A stretch of 64,000 nucleotides of DNA from JBNLBS01 sp050303415 (GCA_050303415.1 JBNLBS010000013.1:1-64000), one strand, 5' to 3'; shown: positions 43,394 to 52,559, counted from the first letter of the stretch. Made by a program: numbers and translations. Notes: generated from the letters alone by a model not told the origin.

Positions 43394-44269
43394 TTACAGT
43401 AATGTTTGTTGCCTGGGCCAGTCTCTATAGTTAAACACTTGCCCCTCATTTCTTACCTTTTCAATAGCGCTGAAAGATAATTCGGCATAGACCCACTGGC
43501 TGGTGTTAAGCCGGCCAATGTTTAAAATACCATTTTCGGATAATTCACTATCCACAGGCGTGTAAATTGCTGCCGCGCCAATATTGGCATCCACTGCTTC
43601 CGACCATTCGGCGTTGCCAATGGTGGGGGACTGAACAACATAGCACTGGTTTTCCAGGGCTCTGGCCTGGCAACCGATTCTGACCCGATAATAACCCGCT
43701 AAGGTGTCGGTACAGCTAGGGACTAATATTAAATTTGCTCCCATCTCAACCTGTTTTCTTGCGATTAGTGGAAATTCGCTGTCATAACAGACATTGATGG
43801 CAATTTTGCCATAGTCAGTATCAAAGCATTTGATTTCAGTCCCCGGTTTTATCAGCCATTGTTCATTTTCAAACCGGGTCATAATCAATTTGTCCTGGAA
43901 ATCATATTCGCCATTCGGCATAAACAGAAATGCCCGGTTACGATAGTCTTTATCCGCAATCGCTACAGGATAGGTACCTGCTTGAATATAACAATTATGT
44001 TGCTGTGCCAGGTTTTTATATAGATCCAGATAATCATTCAGCAGGCTTTGCATGGCTTCGAGCTGTTTGTTTAGCTGTGAATACACCGGTTTGCCAAATA
44101 TTGACGCCAATTCCATACTGGCATATTCAGGAAATAGTAATATTTTTGCACCTTGATCACAGGCCTGGCTTACCCAGTGTTCAATTTTTCGTTGATAGCT
44201 GAACCAGTTAGCATGAAAGCCGATGTCATATTGAGCGGCGGCTATTTTAACATTCATTGCTTTAACCAA
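43394..44269 (-). CDS. Carbon-nitrogen hydrolase (nitrilase superfamily)
   Basis: 291 aa. The catalytic Glu-Lys-Cys triad is visible: LLFPEYASME, the Lys in FQDKLIMTRFE, and Cys in INVCYDSEFPL. It is a cytoplasmic C-N hydrolase of amidase type with unknown substrate. It overlaps the upstream GNAT gene by 16 bp. The two domains occur as one protein in YhcX-like enzymes, in the same order, so they probably work as a pair. Confidence 0.85.
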   Translation of the reverse strand: MVKAMNVKIAAAQYDIGFHANWFSYQRKIEHWVSQACDQGAKILLFPEYASMELASIFGKPVYSQLNKQLEAMQSLLNDYLDLYKNLAQQHNCYIQAGTYPVAIADKDYRNRAFLFMPNGEYDFQDKLIMTRFENEQWLIKPGTEIKCFDTDYGKIAINVCYDSEFPLIARKQVEMGANLILVPSCTDTLAGYYRVRIGCQARALENQCYVVQSPTIGNAEWSEAVDANIGAAAIYTPVDSELSENGILNIGRLNTSQWVYAELSFSAIEKVRNEGQVFNYRDWPRQQTLL

Positions 44270-44847
44270 AATGTCATCGGTTTTGGGGTTTCTTTATCTT
44301 CATCCAGATCTTTCCAGACGTAGGTGGTTGTCAATTCAGGATGTTTGACGTAGCCACGTTTATTCCAGAATTTGTCCAGCGGTACATAATCGGCAGGACG
44401 GCGAGGGTGATCTAATGGCCGTTCAACACAGCAAAAACAAATATGTTTGAAACCGCCCAATTGTTCGGCATGAGCTTCTCTTTGTTCAAAAAAACGTACC
44501 CCAATACCCAGTCCCCGATAATTTTTATTCAGTACGGATTCTCCACAGTAGAAAATTTCTTCCGGGTTGTAGCCGTATTTAATAAACGGCCTTTTAACAT
44601 CGTCTGTTTCATATTTCATCGGGATTGCGGTTGATGCGCCAATGACTTTATCACCATCAAATGCTATTACTATGACGCTTTCCGGACAATTTATATAGGT
44701 TTGCAGGTATTCTTTTTCATAGTCCAAGTCACCATCGTATAAATAGGGGAAGTCGTAAAAAACTTCAATGCGCAAGCGAGCCAGCTCCGGGATATATTGT
44801 TCAAGTGCTTTGCCGCTGTATCTTTCTATGCGTATATTTTGAGACAT
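44254..44847 (-). CDS. GNAT-family N-acetyltransferase, partner of the nitrilase
   Basis: 197 aa GNAT fold. Acetyl-CoA loop YRGLGIGVRFFEQREAHAEQLG and the substrate strand FKHICFCCVERP are present. Acetylates an amine of unknown identity. It is coupled by a 16-bp overlap to the nitrilase. Together they match the two halves of fused GNAT-nitrilase proteins. Confidence 0.82.
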   Translation of the reverse strand: MSQNIRIERYSGKALEQYIPELARLRIEVFYDFPYLYDGDLDYEKEYLQTYINCPESVIVIAFDGDKVIGASTAIPMKYETDDVKRPFIKYGYNPEEIFYCGESVLNKNYRGLGIGVRFFEQREAHAEQLGGFKHICFCCVERPLDHPRRPADYVPLDKFWNKRGYVKHPELTTTYVWKDLDEDKETPKPMTFWLKQ

Positions 44848-44861
44848 GATTGAAAGCCGAT

Positions 44862-45236
44862 TTAAAAAATGCCGAATTTTAACCGATGTCTTTTCAATTG
44901 GATATAAAAAAATACTGCCAGAAAAGCGCCTGTGGTGTCAGCAAGCCAATCGAATACATCGGCCTGACGGTCTTTGACAAATGATTGGTGCCATTCATCA
45001 GAGATACCGTAAAAACTGCAAAATAGTATGACGGTAAAAGTCAGTATAATAGGATTGCTGATAAAGTGTGTGAAACAGCGTAATGCTAATAATGCCATGA
45101 TGAAATAGGCACTGGCATGAATGACTTTATCCTGATGAGGGAAAAAAACAGGTGTTGGCACAACGGTTTGATCAGATAGCCAAAAAATGAATGCGCAATA
45201 TAAAAACAGAGTGAGAAAGTCGAGGAGTTTAAGCAT
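44862..45236 (-). CDS. VanZ-family small membrane protein
   Basis: About 124 aa from the Met at 45236; a longer start at 45284 would run into the divergent gene. Four hydrophobic helices and the VanZ motif DKVIHASAYFIMALLA and SFYGISDEWHQSFVKDRQADVFDWLADTTGA are visible. Family members reduce teicoplanin binding in some Gram-positives, but most have unknown functions. No glycopeptide-resistance genes lie nearby. Confidence 0.8.
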   Translation of the reverse strand: MLKLLDFLTLFLYCAFIFWLSDQTVVPTPVFFPHQDKVIHASAYFIMALLALRCFTHFISNPIILTFTVILFCSFYGISDEWHQSFVKDRQADVFDWLADTTGAFLAVFFYIQLKRHRLKFGIF

Positions 45237-45242
45237 AATAGT

Positions 45243-46043
45243 ATGAAGACAATTTATGAATTTGCCGAGGCCTGTTTGCATCATGCCGATATTGATAAAA
45301 AAATTGCATTAACGCATCAGGCCTGGCAGTTATTTCAGCAGGGAAAGCTGGATTTTAGCAATAATAATGATATGGCCGCTATCAGTAAAACCCGGTTTCC
45401 CGAAAAACCGGTGTTAATGGCTCCACGCTTTATGGCCAAGCGGTCTTTGGCATCAAAAGAGGGGTTAGCGGCTTTCTATCATGCCTTGACGCATATTGAG
45501 TTTGTTGCAATCTATTTGGCATGGGATATCCTGTATCGATTCAGGCACTTGCCGGTAAAATTTCAGCAAGACTGGTTGCAGGTCGCTTACGAAGAAGCTT
45601 TACATTTTAACATGTTGAGGATGCATCTAAAAAAACTGGCAGTGGATTATGGTGATTTACCCGCGCATAAGGGCTTGTGGTTACATGCTGAGGATACGGC
45701 GCATGATGTGTTGGCGCGTTTGGCAATTGTCCCCAGATGTATGGAAGCCAGAGGGTTAGATGTGACGCCGTCGATGATCGACAAAATTAATTCTGTTGGC
45801 GATACGGAAGGTGTGGGGATTCTAAGCAGGATTCTTGAAGATGAAATCGGTCATGTAAAAACTGGTTCGTTTTGGTTTAAATATATCTGTCGGCTGCAAG
45901 GGCTGGAGTCGGAACAAAAATATCAGGAATTAATTGAAAAATATTATGTCGGAAAACCTAAAGGTCCTTTTAATCGAGAAATGCGTATAATTGCAGGCTT
46001 CTCAGAGGCTGAAATAGATTGGTTAGAAAAAATAAATGAGTAA
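45243..46043 (+). CDS. DUF455 ferritin-like protein
   Basis: 266 aa helical protein of the DUF455 ferritin-like family. Putative metal ligands recur in ALTHIEFVAIYLAWD, YEEALHFNMLRMHL, HAEDTAHDVLARLAIVPRCMEARGLDV and EDEIGHVKTG. The EXXH-like pairs suggest a dinuclear metal site. Function unknown; MiaE-like hydroxylase chemistry has been suggested for relatives. It overlaps the downstream nnrS start by 8 bp. Confidence 0.82.
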   Translation: MKTIYEFAEACLHHADIDKKIALTHQAWQLFQQGKLDFSNNNDMAAISKTRFPEKPVLMAPRFMAKRSLASKEGLAAFYHALTHIEFVAIYLAWDILYRFRHLPVKFQQDWLQVAYEEALHFNMLRMHLKKLAVDYGDLPAHKGLWLHAEDTAHDVLARLAIVPRCMEARGLDVTPSMIDKINSVGDTEGVGILSRILEDEIGHVKTGSFWFKYICRLQGLESEQKYQELIEKYYVGKPKGPFNREMRIIAGFSEAEIDWLEKINE

Positions 46044-47211
46044 AAAACAGGTTTTAACGTATCCGCTTTTTAATTTGGGATTTAGAGCATTCTTTTTCCT
46101 GGCTGGATTTTCAGCACTAATTTTATTGGTATTATGGAATGCTATTCAAAATGGTCAGTTTACGGCAGGTAATTATTTTGGTTTTAGTTATTGGCATGCC
46201 CATGAAATGCTGTTGGGGTATTCGACAGCGGTGATTGCCGGTTTTTTATTGACCGCAGTTAAAAATTGGACCGGTGTTCAGACTATAAACGGCGATCGAT
46301 TAGCGGCTTTATGTTTACTTTGGTTGTATGGTCGGATTGTGCCATTTTATGCCGATTTGTTACCGGACGGGTTGATTGCATTGGTTGATTTTGCCTTTTT
46401 GCCTGTTTTAGCTTTTTGTATCAGCAAGCCTATTTTGGCCTCCGGTAATTTTAAAAATCTTTTATTTGTCGGCCTACTGGCATTAATGGCGTTAGGTAAC
46501 GGTTTAATTCATATGGAAATGTTAGGACTGTGGCAGGAAACAGCTTGGCAAGGTACGCTACTTGTGGTGGCGGTGATTATTATGATGATTTTGCTGATCG
46601 CCGGACGCATCTTTCCTTTTTTTACCGAACGCGGTTTGCCCGGTACCTTTGCTATCAGAAATCCGTTGTATGATATTTTGTCTATTGCCTCAGCGGGTTT
46701 TGTTTTTGTTATGCAATTATTTGGTGTCGATGGCACTGCGTTGGCCTTAGCAGCATTTTTTGCAGCAATTGTTAATGTGTTGCGAGTAAGTGGGTGGTAT
46801 GTACAACGAGTCTGGTATGTGCCTTTATTATGGGTGCTCTATACCGGATACGCCTGGATTATATTGGGTTTTGTTTTAACTGCGTTATCAGCTTATTCGC
46901 TTATTTTGCCTAGTTTATCAATCCATGCTTTTACTGTTGGCGGTATTGGTGTGTTAACTCTTGGAATGATGGCGCGTGTTTCCTTAGGTCATACGGGGCG
47001 TGCTTTAAAGGCTTCCAATACTATGGCGATTGCTTTTGTTCTGATCAATCTTGCTACGTTCTTGCGAGTACTGTTGCCGATTGCTGTACCAGCCTGGTAC
47101 AGCGGTTTTATCTATCTGTCTACATTGAGCTGGTTTGCGGCATTTTCTCTGTTTGTTTTTGTCTATGCGCCGATTTTAACAACGCCAAGAGTAGATGGTC
47201 AGCAAGGGTAG
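46036..47211 (+). CDS. nnrS: NnrS-family heme/copper membrane protein
   Basis: 391 aa, about twelve transmembrane helices. NnrS signature FRAFFFLAGFSALILLVLW, YWHAHEMLLGYSTAVIAGFLLTAVKNWTG (histidines for heme), AGRIFPFFTERG, RVSLGHTGRAL. NnrS proteins relieve nitrosative stress and influence nitrite/NO handling. Translationally coupled to DUF455. A hairpin at 47211-47232 starts at its stop codon. Confidence 0.88.
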   Translation: MSKKQVLTYPLFNLGFRAFFFLAGFSALILLVLWNAIQNGQFTAGNYFGFSYWHAHEMLLGYSTAVIAGFLLTAVKNWTGVQTINGDRLAALCLLWLYGRIVPFYADLLPDGLIALVDFAFLPVLAFCISKPILASGNFKNLLFVGLLALMALGNGLIHMEMLGLWQETAWQGTLLVVAVIIMMILLIAGRIFPFFTERGLPGTFAIRNPLYDILSIASAGFVFVMQLFGVDGTALALAAFFAAIVNVLRVSGWYVQRVWYVPLLWVLYTGYAWIILGFVLTALSAYSLILPSLSIHAFTVGGIGVLTLGMMARVSLGHTGRALKASNTMAIAFVLINLATFLRVLLPIAVPAWYSGFIYLSTLSWFAAFSLFVFVYAPILTTPRVDGQQG

Positions 47212-47232
47212 GGGCAAATAACCATTTGCCCC
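47211..47232. terminator. Hairpin between nnrS and ispG
   Basis: A 9-bp perfect stem ggggcaaat / atttgcccc with a 4-nt loop at the end of nnrS. A related inverted repeat overlaps the ispG stop (47252-47273). Confidence 0.7.
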
Positions 47233-47263
47233 GGAAATAGGTCCGTTGCAAGGCGGTAAATAA

Positions 47264-48487
47264 TTATTTGCCGCCACTGTAGTGAGACTCAATATAGCGT
47301 TCAACGATTTCCTGAAATTCTTCAGCAATCCGGTCACCTTTTAGGGTGACGGTTTTGACGCCATCTTCATAAACCGGAGCGACAGGTGATTCACCTGTCC
47401 CAGGCAAGCTTATACCAATATTGGCATTTTTGCTTTCCCCCGGACCATTGACTACACAGCCCATAACGGCAACTTCCATTTCTTCAACACCTTGGTATTT
47501 GTTTTTCCAGATTGGCATTTGGGCGCGCAAAAATGCTTGAATATCCATCGCCAGTTTTTGGAAATAATCGCTGGTGGTGCGACCGCAACCAGGGCAGGAG
47601 ATGACCATCGGAGTAAACGAACGAAAACCCATGGTTTGCAGAATTTCCTGGCCAACAACTACCTCTTGGGTTCTGGCGGTACCGGGTTCGGGAGTAAGTG
47701 AAATACGAATGGTGTCGCCAATGCCTTGTTGCATTAATACCGACAGCGCGGCTGAGGATGAAACAATACCTTTAGAGCCCATACCTGCCTCGGTTAAACC
47801 CAAGTGCAGAGCGTAATCACATTGACTGGATAAATCCTGATAAACACTGATCAGTTCCTGCACATTACTCATTTTGCAAGACAGGATGATTTTATCTTTA
47901 CCCAAGCCTATTTCTTCAGCTTTTGCCGCGCTTTCTAACGCAGACAATACAATGGCTTTGCGGGTTACTGCGGGTAACTCTTCAGGGTTTTCTTTATTTC
48001 TGTTTTCATCCAGTAAACGGGTCAATACCGACTGGTCCAGGCTGCCTCCGTTAACGCCAATTCGTACAGGTTTGTCGTACTGGCAAGCAAACTCAATCAT
48101 TTGCTGAAATTGTGGATCACGGTTTTTACCCCGGCCAACATTACCCGGGTTGATTCTGAATTTGGCCAGAGCTTTGGCACACTCCGGGTATTTTTCCAGC
48201 AATTTGTGGCCGTTAAAATGAAAATCACCAACGATGGGCACAGAAAAATTCTGAGCATCCAGTTGTCTACGGATTTCGGGAACTGCGGCGGCCGCTTCTT
48301 CTGTATTAACAGTGATTCTGACCAGTTCCGACCCCGCGGTAGCCAGCTCGATAATTTGATTGACTGTCGCGGTAATATCGGTAGTATCGGTGTTGGTCAT
48401 GGATTGCACAACGATTGGTGCACCGCCACCTACTTTAATATTACCAACTAAAACTTGTTGAGTTTTTTTTCTAGGCATTATGGACAT
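47264..48487 (-). CDS. ispG: 4-hydroxy-3-methylbut-2-enyl diphosphate synthase IspG (GcpE)
   Basis: 407 aa. TIM-barrel part begins VQSMTNTDTTD, and the C-terminal Fe-S part has CPGCGR and CVVNGPGES, whose cysteines hold the [4Fe-4S] cluster. Converts methylerythritol cyclodiphosphate to HMBPP in the MEP isoprenoid pathway. Length agrees with gammaproteobacterial IspG. Convergent with nnrS. Confidence 0.95.
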   Translation of the reverse strand: MSIMPRKKTQQVLVGNIKVGGGAPIVVQSMTNTDTTDITATVNQIIELATAGSELVRITVNTEEAAAAVPEIRRQLDAQNFSVPIVGDFHFNGHKLLEKYPECAKALAKFRINPGNVGRGKNRDPQFQQMIEFACQYDKPVRIGVNGGSLDQSVLTRLLDENRNKENPEELPAVTRKAIVLSALESAAKAEEIGLGKDKIILSCKMSNVQELISVYQDLSSQCDYALHLGLTEAGMGSKGIVSSSAALSVLMQQGIGDTIRISLTPEPGTARTQEVVVGQEILQTMGFRSFTPMVISCPGCGRTTSDYFQKLAMDIQAFLRAQMPIWKNKYQGVEEMEVAVMGCVVNGPGESKNANIGISLPGTGESPVAPVYEDGVKTVTLKGDRIAEEFQEIVERYIESHYSGGK

Positions 48488-48574
48488 AAATAAAAAATCT
48501 TTGGAAATGGAACGAATATCTGAAAGAATAATTCAATTATACTCTATCTACAGATATTTCAGCAGAGCAAAATT

Positions 48575-49303
48575 GTGAGGATTAACTATTTTTCGGATTT
48601 ACACCTGGAATTCGGGCCATTGGATTTGCCGGATAATAATGCTGATATTATTGTTGCAGCCGGTGATATAGGTATTTATAAGCAAGGTATGGACTGGTTG
48701 AAACGACAGGGAAAACCCGTTATTTATGTAGCGGGAAACCATGAGTTTTACACTCATGAATATAATAAAACCTTGGCAATGCTAAAAAAAGAAGGGGACA
48801 CGGGGCCGATTCATTTTTTGGAAAATGACAGCTATATATTTGATGATGTACGTTTTTTGGGTTGTACCTTGTGGACGGATTTATTTTTGGAAGGTGAAGG
48901 TAAGGCCGAGTCGTTATCAAAGAGTCTAAATGATTTTAGAAAAATTAGTTTTAAGCAGGGACAGTTTGATCCGGAAAACTTTACTCGGATTCATTTTAAT
49001 TCATTGGAGTGGCTGAAAAATGAATTGGCACAACCCTTTACCGGTCAAACGGTTGTTGTAACCCATCATGCCCCATCATACTGGAGCTGGTCGGATGCAC
49101 CCAGTGCGATAAAGAAACTGGCCTACTGTAATGATTTAAAGTCTTTATTGCATGAATTTGAGGTTGCCGCCTGGTTTCATGGCCATGTGCATAGTGTGAT
49201 TGATTATCGGGTGGCCGGGGCTCGAATATTGTGTAACCCTAGAGGGTATGATGGCCGAAAACTAGTGAATGATTTTGATGTCAATAAAATTGTAGAAATT
49301 TAA
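48575..49303 (+). CDS. Calcineurin-like metallophosphoesterase
   Basis: 242 aa. Metal-binding motifs in order: YFSDLHLE (DxH), AAGDIGI (GD), VAGNHEFY (GNHE), THHAPS and FHGHVHS (GHxH). GTG start with a GAGCAAAATT region upstream. A cytoplasmic dinuclear phosphoesterase; substrate unknown. Transcribed alone, convergent with the CJM1_0395-like gene. Confidence 0.88.
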   Translation: MRINYFSDLHLEFGPLDLPDNNADIIVAAGDIGIYKQGMDWLKRQGKPVIYVAGNHEFYTHEYNKTLAMLKKEGDTGPIHFLENDSYIFDDVRFLGCTLWTDLFLEGEGKAESLSKSLNDFRKISFKQGQFDPENFTRIHFNSLEWLKNELAQPFTGQTVVVTHHAPSYWSWSDAPSAIKKLAYCNDLKSLLHEFEVAAWFHGHVHSVIDYRVAGARILCNPRGYDGRKLVNDFDVNKIVEI

Positions 49304-49305
49304 TT

Positions 49306-49938
49306 TCAAGCAATTAAATCGATAACGGTTTGGCTGGGTTTTTGTTGGTCCTGGGCTGAATTATCTGCATTGTTTTCAGAATCATTCTCCGTTTTTGTGG
49401 CGATGTTTTCTTGCTGTAGTTCAACACGGGCTTCAGCCGCCATTGAGGATGCTTTGGCGGCAATTTGTCTATCAGCAGTGGATGGGTTCATTGGGGCAAG
49501 TGCAGCTCGTCTTATCGTTTCCGCTTTTTTGATGGTTGCAGCCGGGTCGCCGGGAACTGCAGAGGTGTCTATACTGACCTCGCCTCCGACTGCATAACGT
49601 TTACCATCACTACCGGTAACAAAGGTGAAACTGGCGCCACCAACTGCAAGCCCGCCGGCAGCATTAAAATGAGCACGTTCATGCGCTTTAACTTCTGCGT
49701 CTCTAGCTTCAAGCCGTTCTATTTTTCTCAGTTCTTCAGGCGATAATTGTTCAGGTTTGCCCGGTTTTTCGGCCTCCGTAGCGTTGGTTTTTGTCGCATT
49801 TTTTTCTGACTCTTCATTTTTAGCTGGCGAAACACCAGCTTCCTCAGCTTTTATAGGCTTTTGTTGCTGGGGCTTGAATTGCTGAATACTATAGGCCGTT
49901 AAATCCGGCTGTGCGTTTGTTATATAGCTCATTATCAA
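49306..49938 (-). CDS. Putative metalloprotease of the CJM1_0395/SprA-related family
   Basis: 210 aa. A low-complexity, Lys/Glu/Pro-rich N-terminal half precedes a conserved domain with HERAH (HExxH-like) in EVKAHERAHFNAAGGLAVGGASFTFVTG, then YAVGGEVSIDTSAVPGDPAATIKKAETIRRAALAP. No signal peptide. The zinc-protease assignment is by motif and family memory; activity has not been seen by me. The gene stands alone. Confidence 0.72.
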   Translation of the reverse strand: MIMSYITNAQPDLTAYSIQQFKPQQQKPIKAEEAGVSPAKNEESEKNATKTNATEAEKPGKPEQLSPEELRKIERLEARDAEVKAHERAHFNAAGGLAVGGASFTFVTGSDGKRYAVGGEVSIDTSAVPGDPAATIKKAETIRRAALAPMNPSTADRQIAAKASSMAAEARVELQQENIATKTENDSENNADNSAQDQQKPSQTVIDLIA

Positions 49939-50108
49939 TCAGCTGATAAACACGTTATATTGATTATATATTTCAATAAATTATACGTCTATTGAAAAGT
50001 TGTTATCGGTTGTATTAAGCATAAATTAGATAAGTTTAAATTTAATAATTTTGCCCTAAAGGCCGGACTTTAGCTACAATCCTGATTTTTAAAACAGGAC
50101 AGCAAGTA

Positions 50109-50780
50109 ATGGAATTTTATCTGGATACGGCTGATATTGAACAGGTGGCACGTTTTAATAACAGTCTGCCGTTGGCTGGAGTGACCACTAACCCGACAAT
50201 ACTAGCTAAATCAGGACTTGGTGTTACCGAATTATTACCTGAATTGACAAAAATATTGGGGGAAAACGCTCGATTTCATGTGCAGGTTGTCAGTTCTTCT
50301 GTGCAGGCTATATTGGCTGAGGCCAGACTAATTGATGCTTTGCCATACGATGTGGTAATTAAGGTGCCTGCAACTGAGATAGGGTTGGCGGCAATAAGAC
50401 ATATTAAGGCGGAAGGAATGATGGTATTGGCGACAGCTATATATACTGCGCAACAGGGATTTCTTGCCGCTTTAGCCGGGGCGGATTATTTAGCGCCCTA
50501 TGTCAATCGAATAGAGGCAATGGGCCAGGATGGGGTGGGAACAGTGGCTGATTTGCAATTTTTGTTGGATAGGCACCAATTAAAAAGTCAAATTCTGGCG
50601 GCCAGTTTTAAAAATACTCAGCAGGCAATGTCGGTAATGAAATTGGGTGTGGGAGCAATTACTTTACCCATCGATGTGATAGAGCAAATGTTTACTAATC
50701 CAGCGGTAGAGAGGGCGGTAGATCAATTTTTACAAGATTGGCAACAGGCTTTTCCCGGCAAGCTATCTGTTGAAAGCTAA
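50109..50780 (+). CDS. Transaldolase-like fructose-6-phosphate aldolase (FSA type)
   Basis: 223 aa, short transaldolase fold. MEFYLDTADIEQV, GVTTNPTILAKSG, the Schiff-base lysine in VVIKVPATEIGL and LAPYVNRIEAMGQDG are all present. Such proteins catalyse dihydroxyacetone/aldehyde cleavage or transaldolase-type exchange. Without biochemistry FSA and TalC are hard to separate. In a methylotroph context formaldehyde-derived sugar handling is plausible. A clear terminator follows. Confidence 0.85.
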   Translation: MEFYLDTADIEQVARFNNSLPLAGVTTNPTILAKSGLGVTELLPELTKILGENARFHVQVVSSSVQAILAEARLIDALPYDVVIKVPATEIGLAAIRHIKAEGMMVLATAIYTAQQGFLAALAGADYLAPYVNRIEAMGQDGVGTVADLQFLLDRHQLKSQILAASFKNTQQAMSVMKLGVGAITLPIDVIEQMFTNPAVERAVDQFLQDWQQAFPGKLSVES

Positions 50781-50793
50781 TACTTCTCATTAC

Positions 50794-50825
50794 CGACATA
50801 TCAGGCGGTAAGGCCTGATATGTCG
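50794..50825. terminator. Terminator between the aldolase and the NhaD-type antiporter
   Basis: A perfect 13-bp stem (cgacatatcaggc / gcctgatatgtcg) with a 6-nt loop in a convergent gap. Confidence 0.8.
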
Positions 50826-50850
50826 TAGAAAATAAACTTTTAATGTGTTG

Positions 50851-52191
50851 TTAAGGCAATGGTGCCTGAAAAAAATCGAAGAATAATAATAATACGGCGG
50901 TAGAGGCCAATAAGGTCACAATCATTGCCGGTGTTCCTTTTTTAATCCACAGGCCGGGGGTTATGGCCATATCCATGTTACCGGTTTCCTTGGCAAGCCT
51001 TTCTGACAGGGTAACAATATAGACATTAGCGGTTGACCCCAAATGTGTACCGTTACCGCCCATACCGACACCGATGGCCAAACTCCACCATAGCGGGGTA
51101 ATGTTGATTCCCTGTGTCTCCATGCCTAATAAAATAGGCACCATTGCCGCAGTAAAAGGAATATTGTCAATCAGGGCAGATAGTATTGCCGCTACCCACA
51201 TTAAAACAATACTGGCCATCATCAGATCTGATTCTACAAAGGGTTGAATAAATGAGCCTATGTATTCAAGAAAATGGCTGTGTTCAACCCCGCCTACCAA
51301 AATAAACAACGAGACAAAAAAGATCAGTAAAGACATTTCCAGAGAGCTGAATGATAGGTCCAGGTCAATATCGCGAGCCATAAACAGCAACAATGTTAAT
51401 CCGGTTGCTGCCACCACCCAGGCTTCCCAACCGAAAGCAGTGTGGAAGATAAATAAAATGACCATGGTGGCTAGAACAAATAGTGCCGCTCTCCAGGTAT
51501 GTGGGTCTTTGATTTTTTCCTGTTCGCTGAAATCAGAGATTTTGGGGTTGACGGAAAGTTCTTTTTTGAAAAGATATTTTAAAGCTAATAAGGTGCTCAA
51601 CCAAGCGACAAAAACCACTCCCCCCATATGTAAGAAGAAAGTGTTGAAGTCAATTCTGGCAGCAGAACCAATCATTAAGTTCGGTGGATCACCAACCAGT
51701 GTGGCTACACCGCCAGTATCAGAAAGCAGGGCCGCCGCCAGTAAATAAGGAATGGGACTCACTTTTAGAGCCTGACAGATCAGCACAATTAAGGGTCCAA
51801 AGATGACGACTGTGGTCACGTTATCCAGTAACAAAGAAATAACGGTAACAGTACTGCCCAACATTGCCATTAAAAGAAATAATTTGCCTTTGCTTAAATC
51901 GGCAATGGTATAAGCCAGTGATTGAAATCCGCCGGTTGGAATCATGATGGCGACGATAGTCATCATTGCGCCCAAAAGGAAAACAACATTCCAGTCAATT
52001 GCTATCAAGGCCATCTCAGGGCTGTAGAAACCCATTAACTGGCCGGCAAAAATCATGCTGCCAGCACCCAGCATGGCAAATTTTGTACGGTGGAAACCGT
52101 GAACGCCTTCGGTAAAAATACCGAGAAAGGTAATTATCATGATGATCGCTGAAACCATCATGGAATTGTTCCAATTTAATGATTCGTGCAA
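50851..52191 (-). CDS. nhaD: NhaD-type Na+/H+ antiporter (ArsB/NhaD ion-transporter superfamily)
   Basis: 446 aa, about twelve helices. The IT-superfamily features are LLDNVTTVVIFGPLIVLI, LLSDTGGVATLVGDPPNLMIGSAA and NIPFTAAMVPILLG with GGNGTHLGSTANV. It lacks a full arsenite-pump context, and the repeated D/N-rich hairpins favour NhaD. Oriented away from the DAB-type operon, with which it shares a 368-bp intergenic region; sodium or proton balance for that operon is possible. Confidence 0.82.
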   Translation of the reverse strand: MHESLNWNNSMMVSAIIMIITFLGIFTEGVHGFHRTKFAMLGAGSMIFAGQLMGFYSPEMALIAIDWNVVFLLGAMMTIVAIMIPTGGFQSLAYTIADLSKGKLFLLMAMLGSTVTVISLLLDNVTTVVIFGPLIVLICQALKVSPIPYLLAAALLSDTGGVATLVGDPPNLMIGSAARIDFNTFFLHMGGVVFVAWLSTLLALKYLFKKELSVNPKISDFSEQEKIKDPHTWRAALFVLATMVILFIFHTAFGWEAWVVAATGLTLLLFMARDIDLDLSFSSLEMSLLIFFVSLFILVGGVEHSHFLEYIGSFIQPFVESDLMMASIVLMWVAAILSALIDNIPFTAAMVPILLGMETQGINITPLWWSLAIGVGMGGNGTHLGSTANVYIVTLSERLAKETGNMDMAITPGLWIKKGTPAMIVTLLASTAVLLLFFDFFQAPLP

Positions 52192-52384
52192 AATAGAAGT
52201 CCTTGTTTTGTCATTTAGATTGAGGTTTGTAAGCTTGAATTCTTCGTGGGAAGGGGATGGCTTGTTCCGATTATAACAATTTTTATGATTAATTTTTTAC
52301 ATTAAAAGTTAAAGTTTGGAGTAAGGTTCGATTAGTTATTGTTTGTCCTCCTGTTAAGAATCATCGATAATGATTTTGTATTCG

Positions 52385-52437
52385 AAAAAATCGATCCTTT
52401 AATATGAAAGATTCGATTTTTATTTTTAATTTTTTTC
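52385..52437 (+). terminator. Terminator-like hairpin upstream of the DAB-type operon
   Basis: An aaaaatcga arm pairs with tcgattttt across an 18-nt loop that itself starts TC and ends GA, followed by a T-rich tract (tatttttaattttttt). No gene on the + strand ends here, so a leader transcript or small RNA may be terminated here. That role is inference. Confidence 0.5.
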
Positions 52438-52487
52438 AAGCATTATGAAAAGTTAACAGTATTGAATAGTTAGTAGCTTTTAGTATA

Positions 52488-52522
52488 ATGCATTATAGTA
52501 TCGATACGATACTATAATGCAT
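52488..52522. promoter_or_regulatory. 16-bp perfect inverted repeat ahead of the DAB-type operon
   Basis: Arms atgcattatagtatcg and cgatactataatgcat with a 3-nt spacer, 37 bp upstream of the first ATG. Long perfect dyads of this kind suit a dimeric repressor or an RNA hairpin controlling the operon. TATAAT sequences in both arms may double as -10 elements. Regulator unknown. Confidence 0.65.
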
Positions 52523-52559
52523 TTGATTCGGAATGGTTAACCTTAAATAAGGATTTAAA

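Larger units (their letters stand above)
52192..52559. other. Divergent regulatory region of nhaD and the DAB-type operon
   Basis: 368 bp with no gene. In order on the + strand: a small inverted repeat aatcat/atgatt (52359-52375), a terminator-like hairpin with T-tract (52385-52437), and a 16-bp perfect inverted repeat (52488-52522). A TAAGGA ribosome-binding site stands just ahead of the first operon ATG. Confidence 0.6.

Noticed and set aside
44862..45236. Glycopeptide-resistance gene vanZ
   Set aside because: The VanZ fold is widespread and no other van genes are present. No resistance role is supported.
52359..52383. Fur-box-like sequence GATAATGATTTTGTATTCG
   Set aside because: Only the left half matches the consensus (about 11 of 19) and the operon has no iron link.
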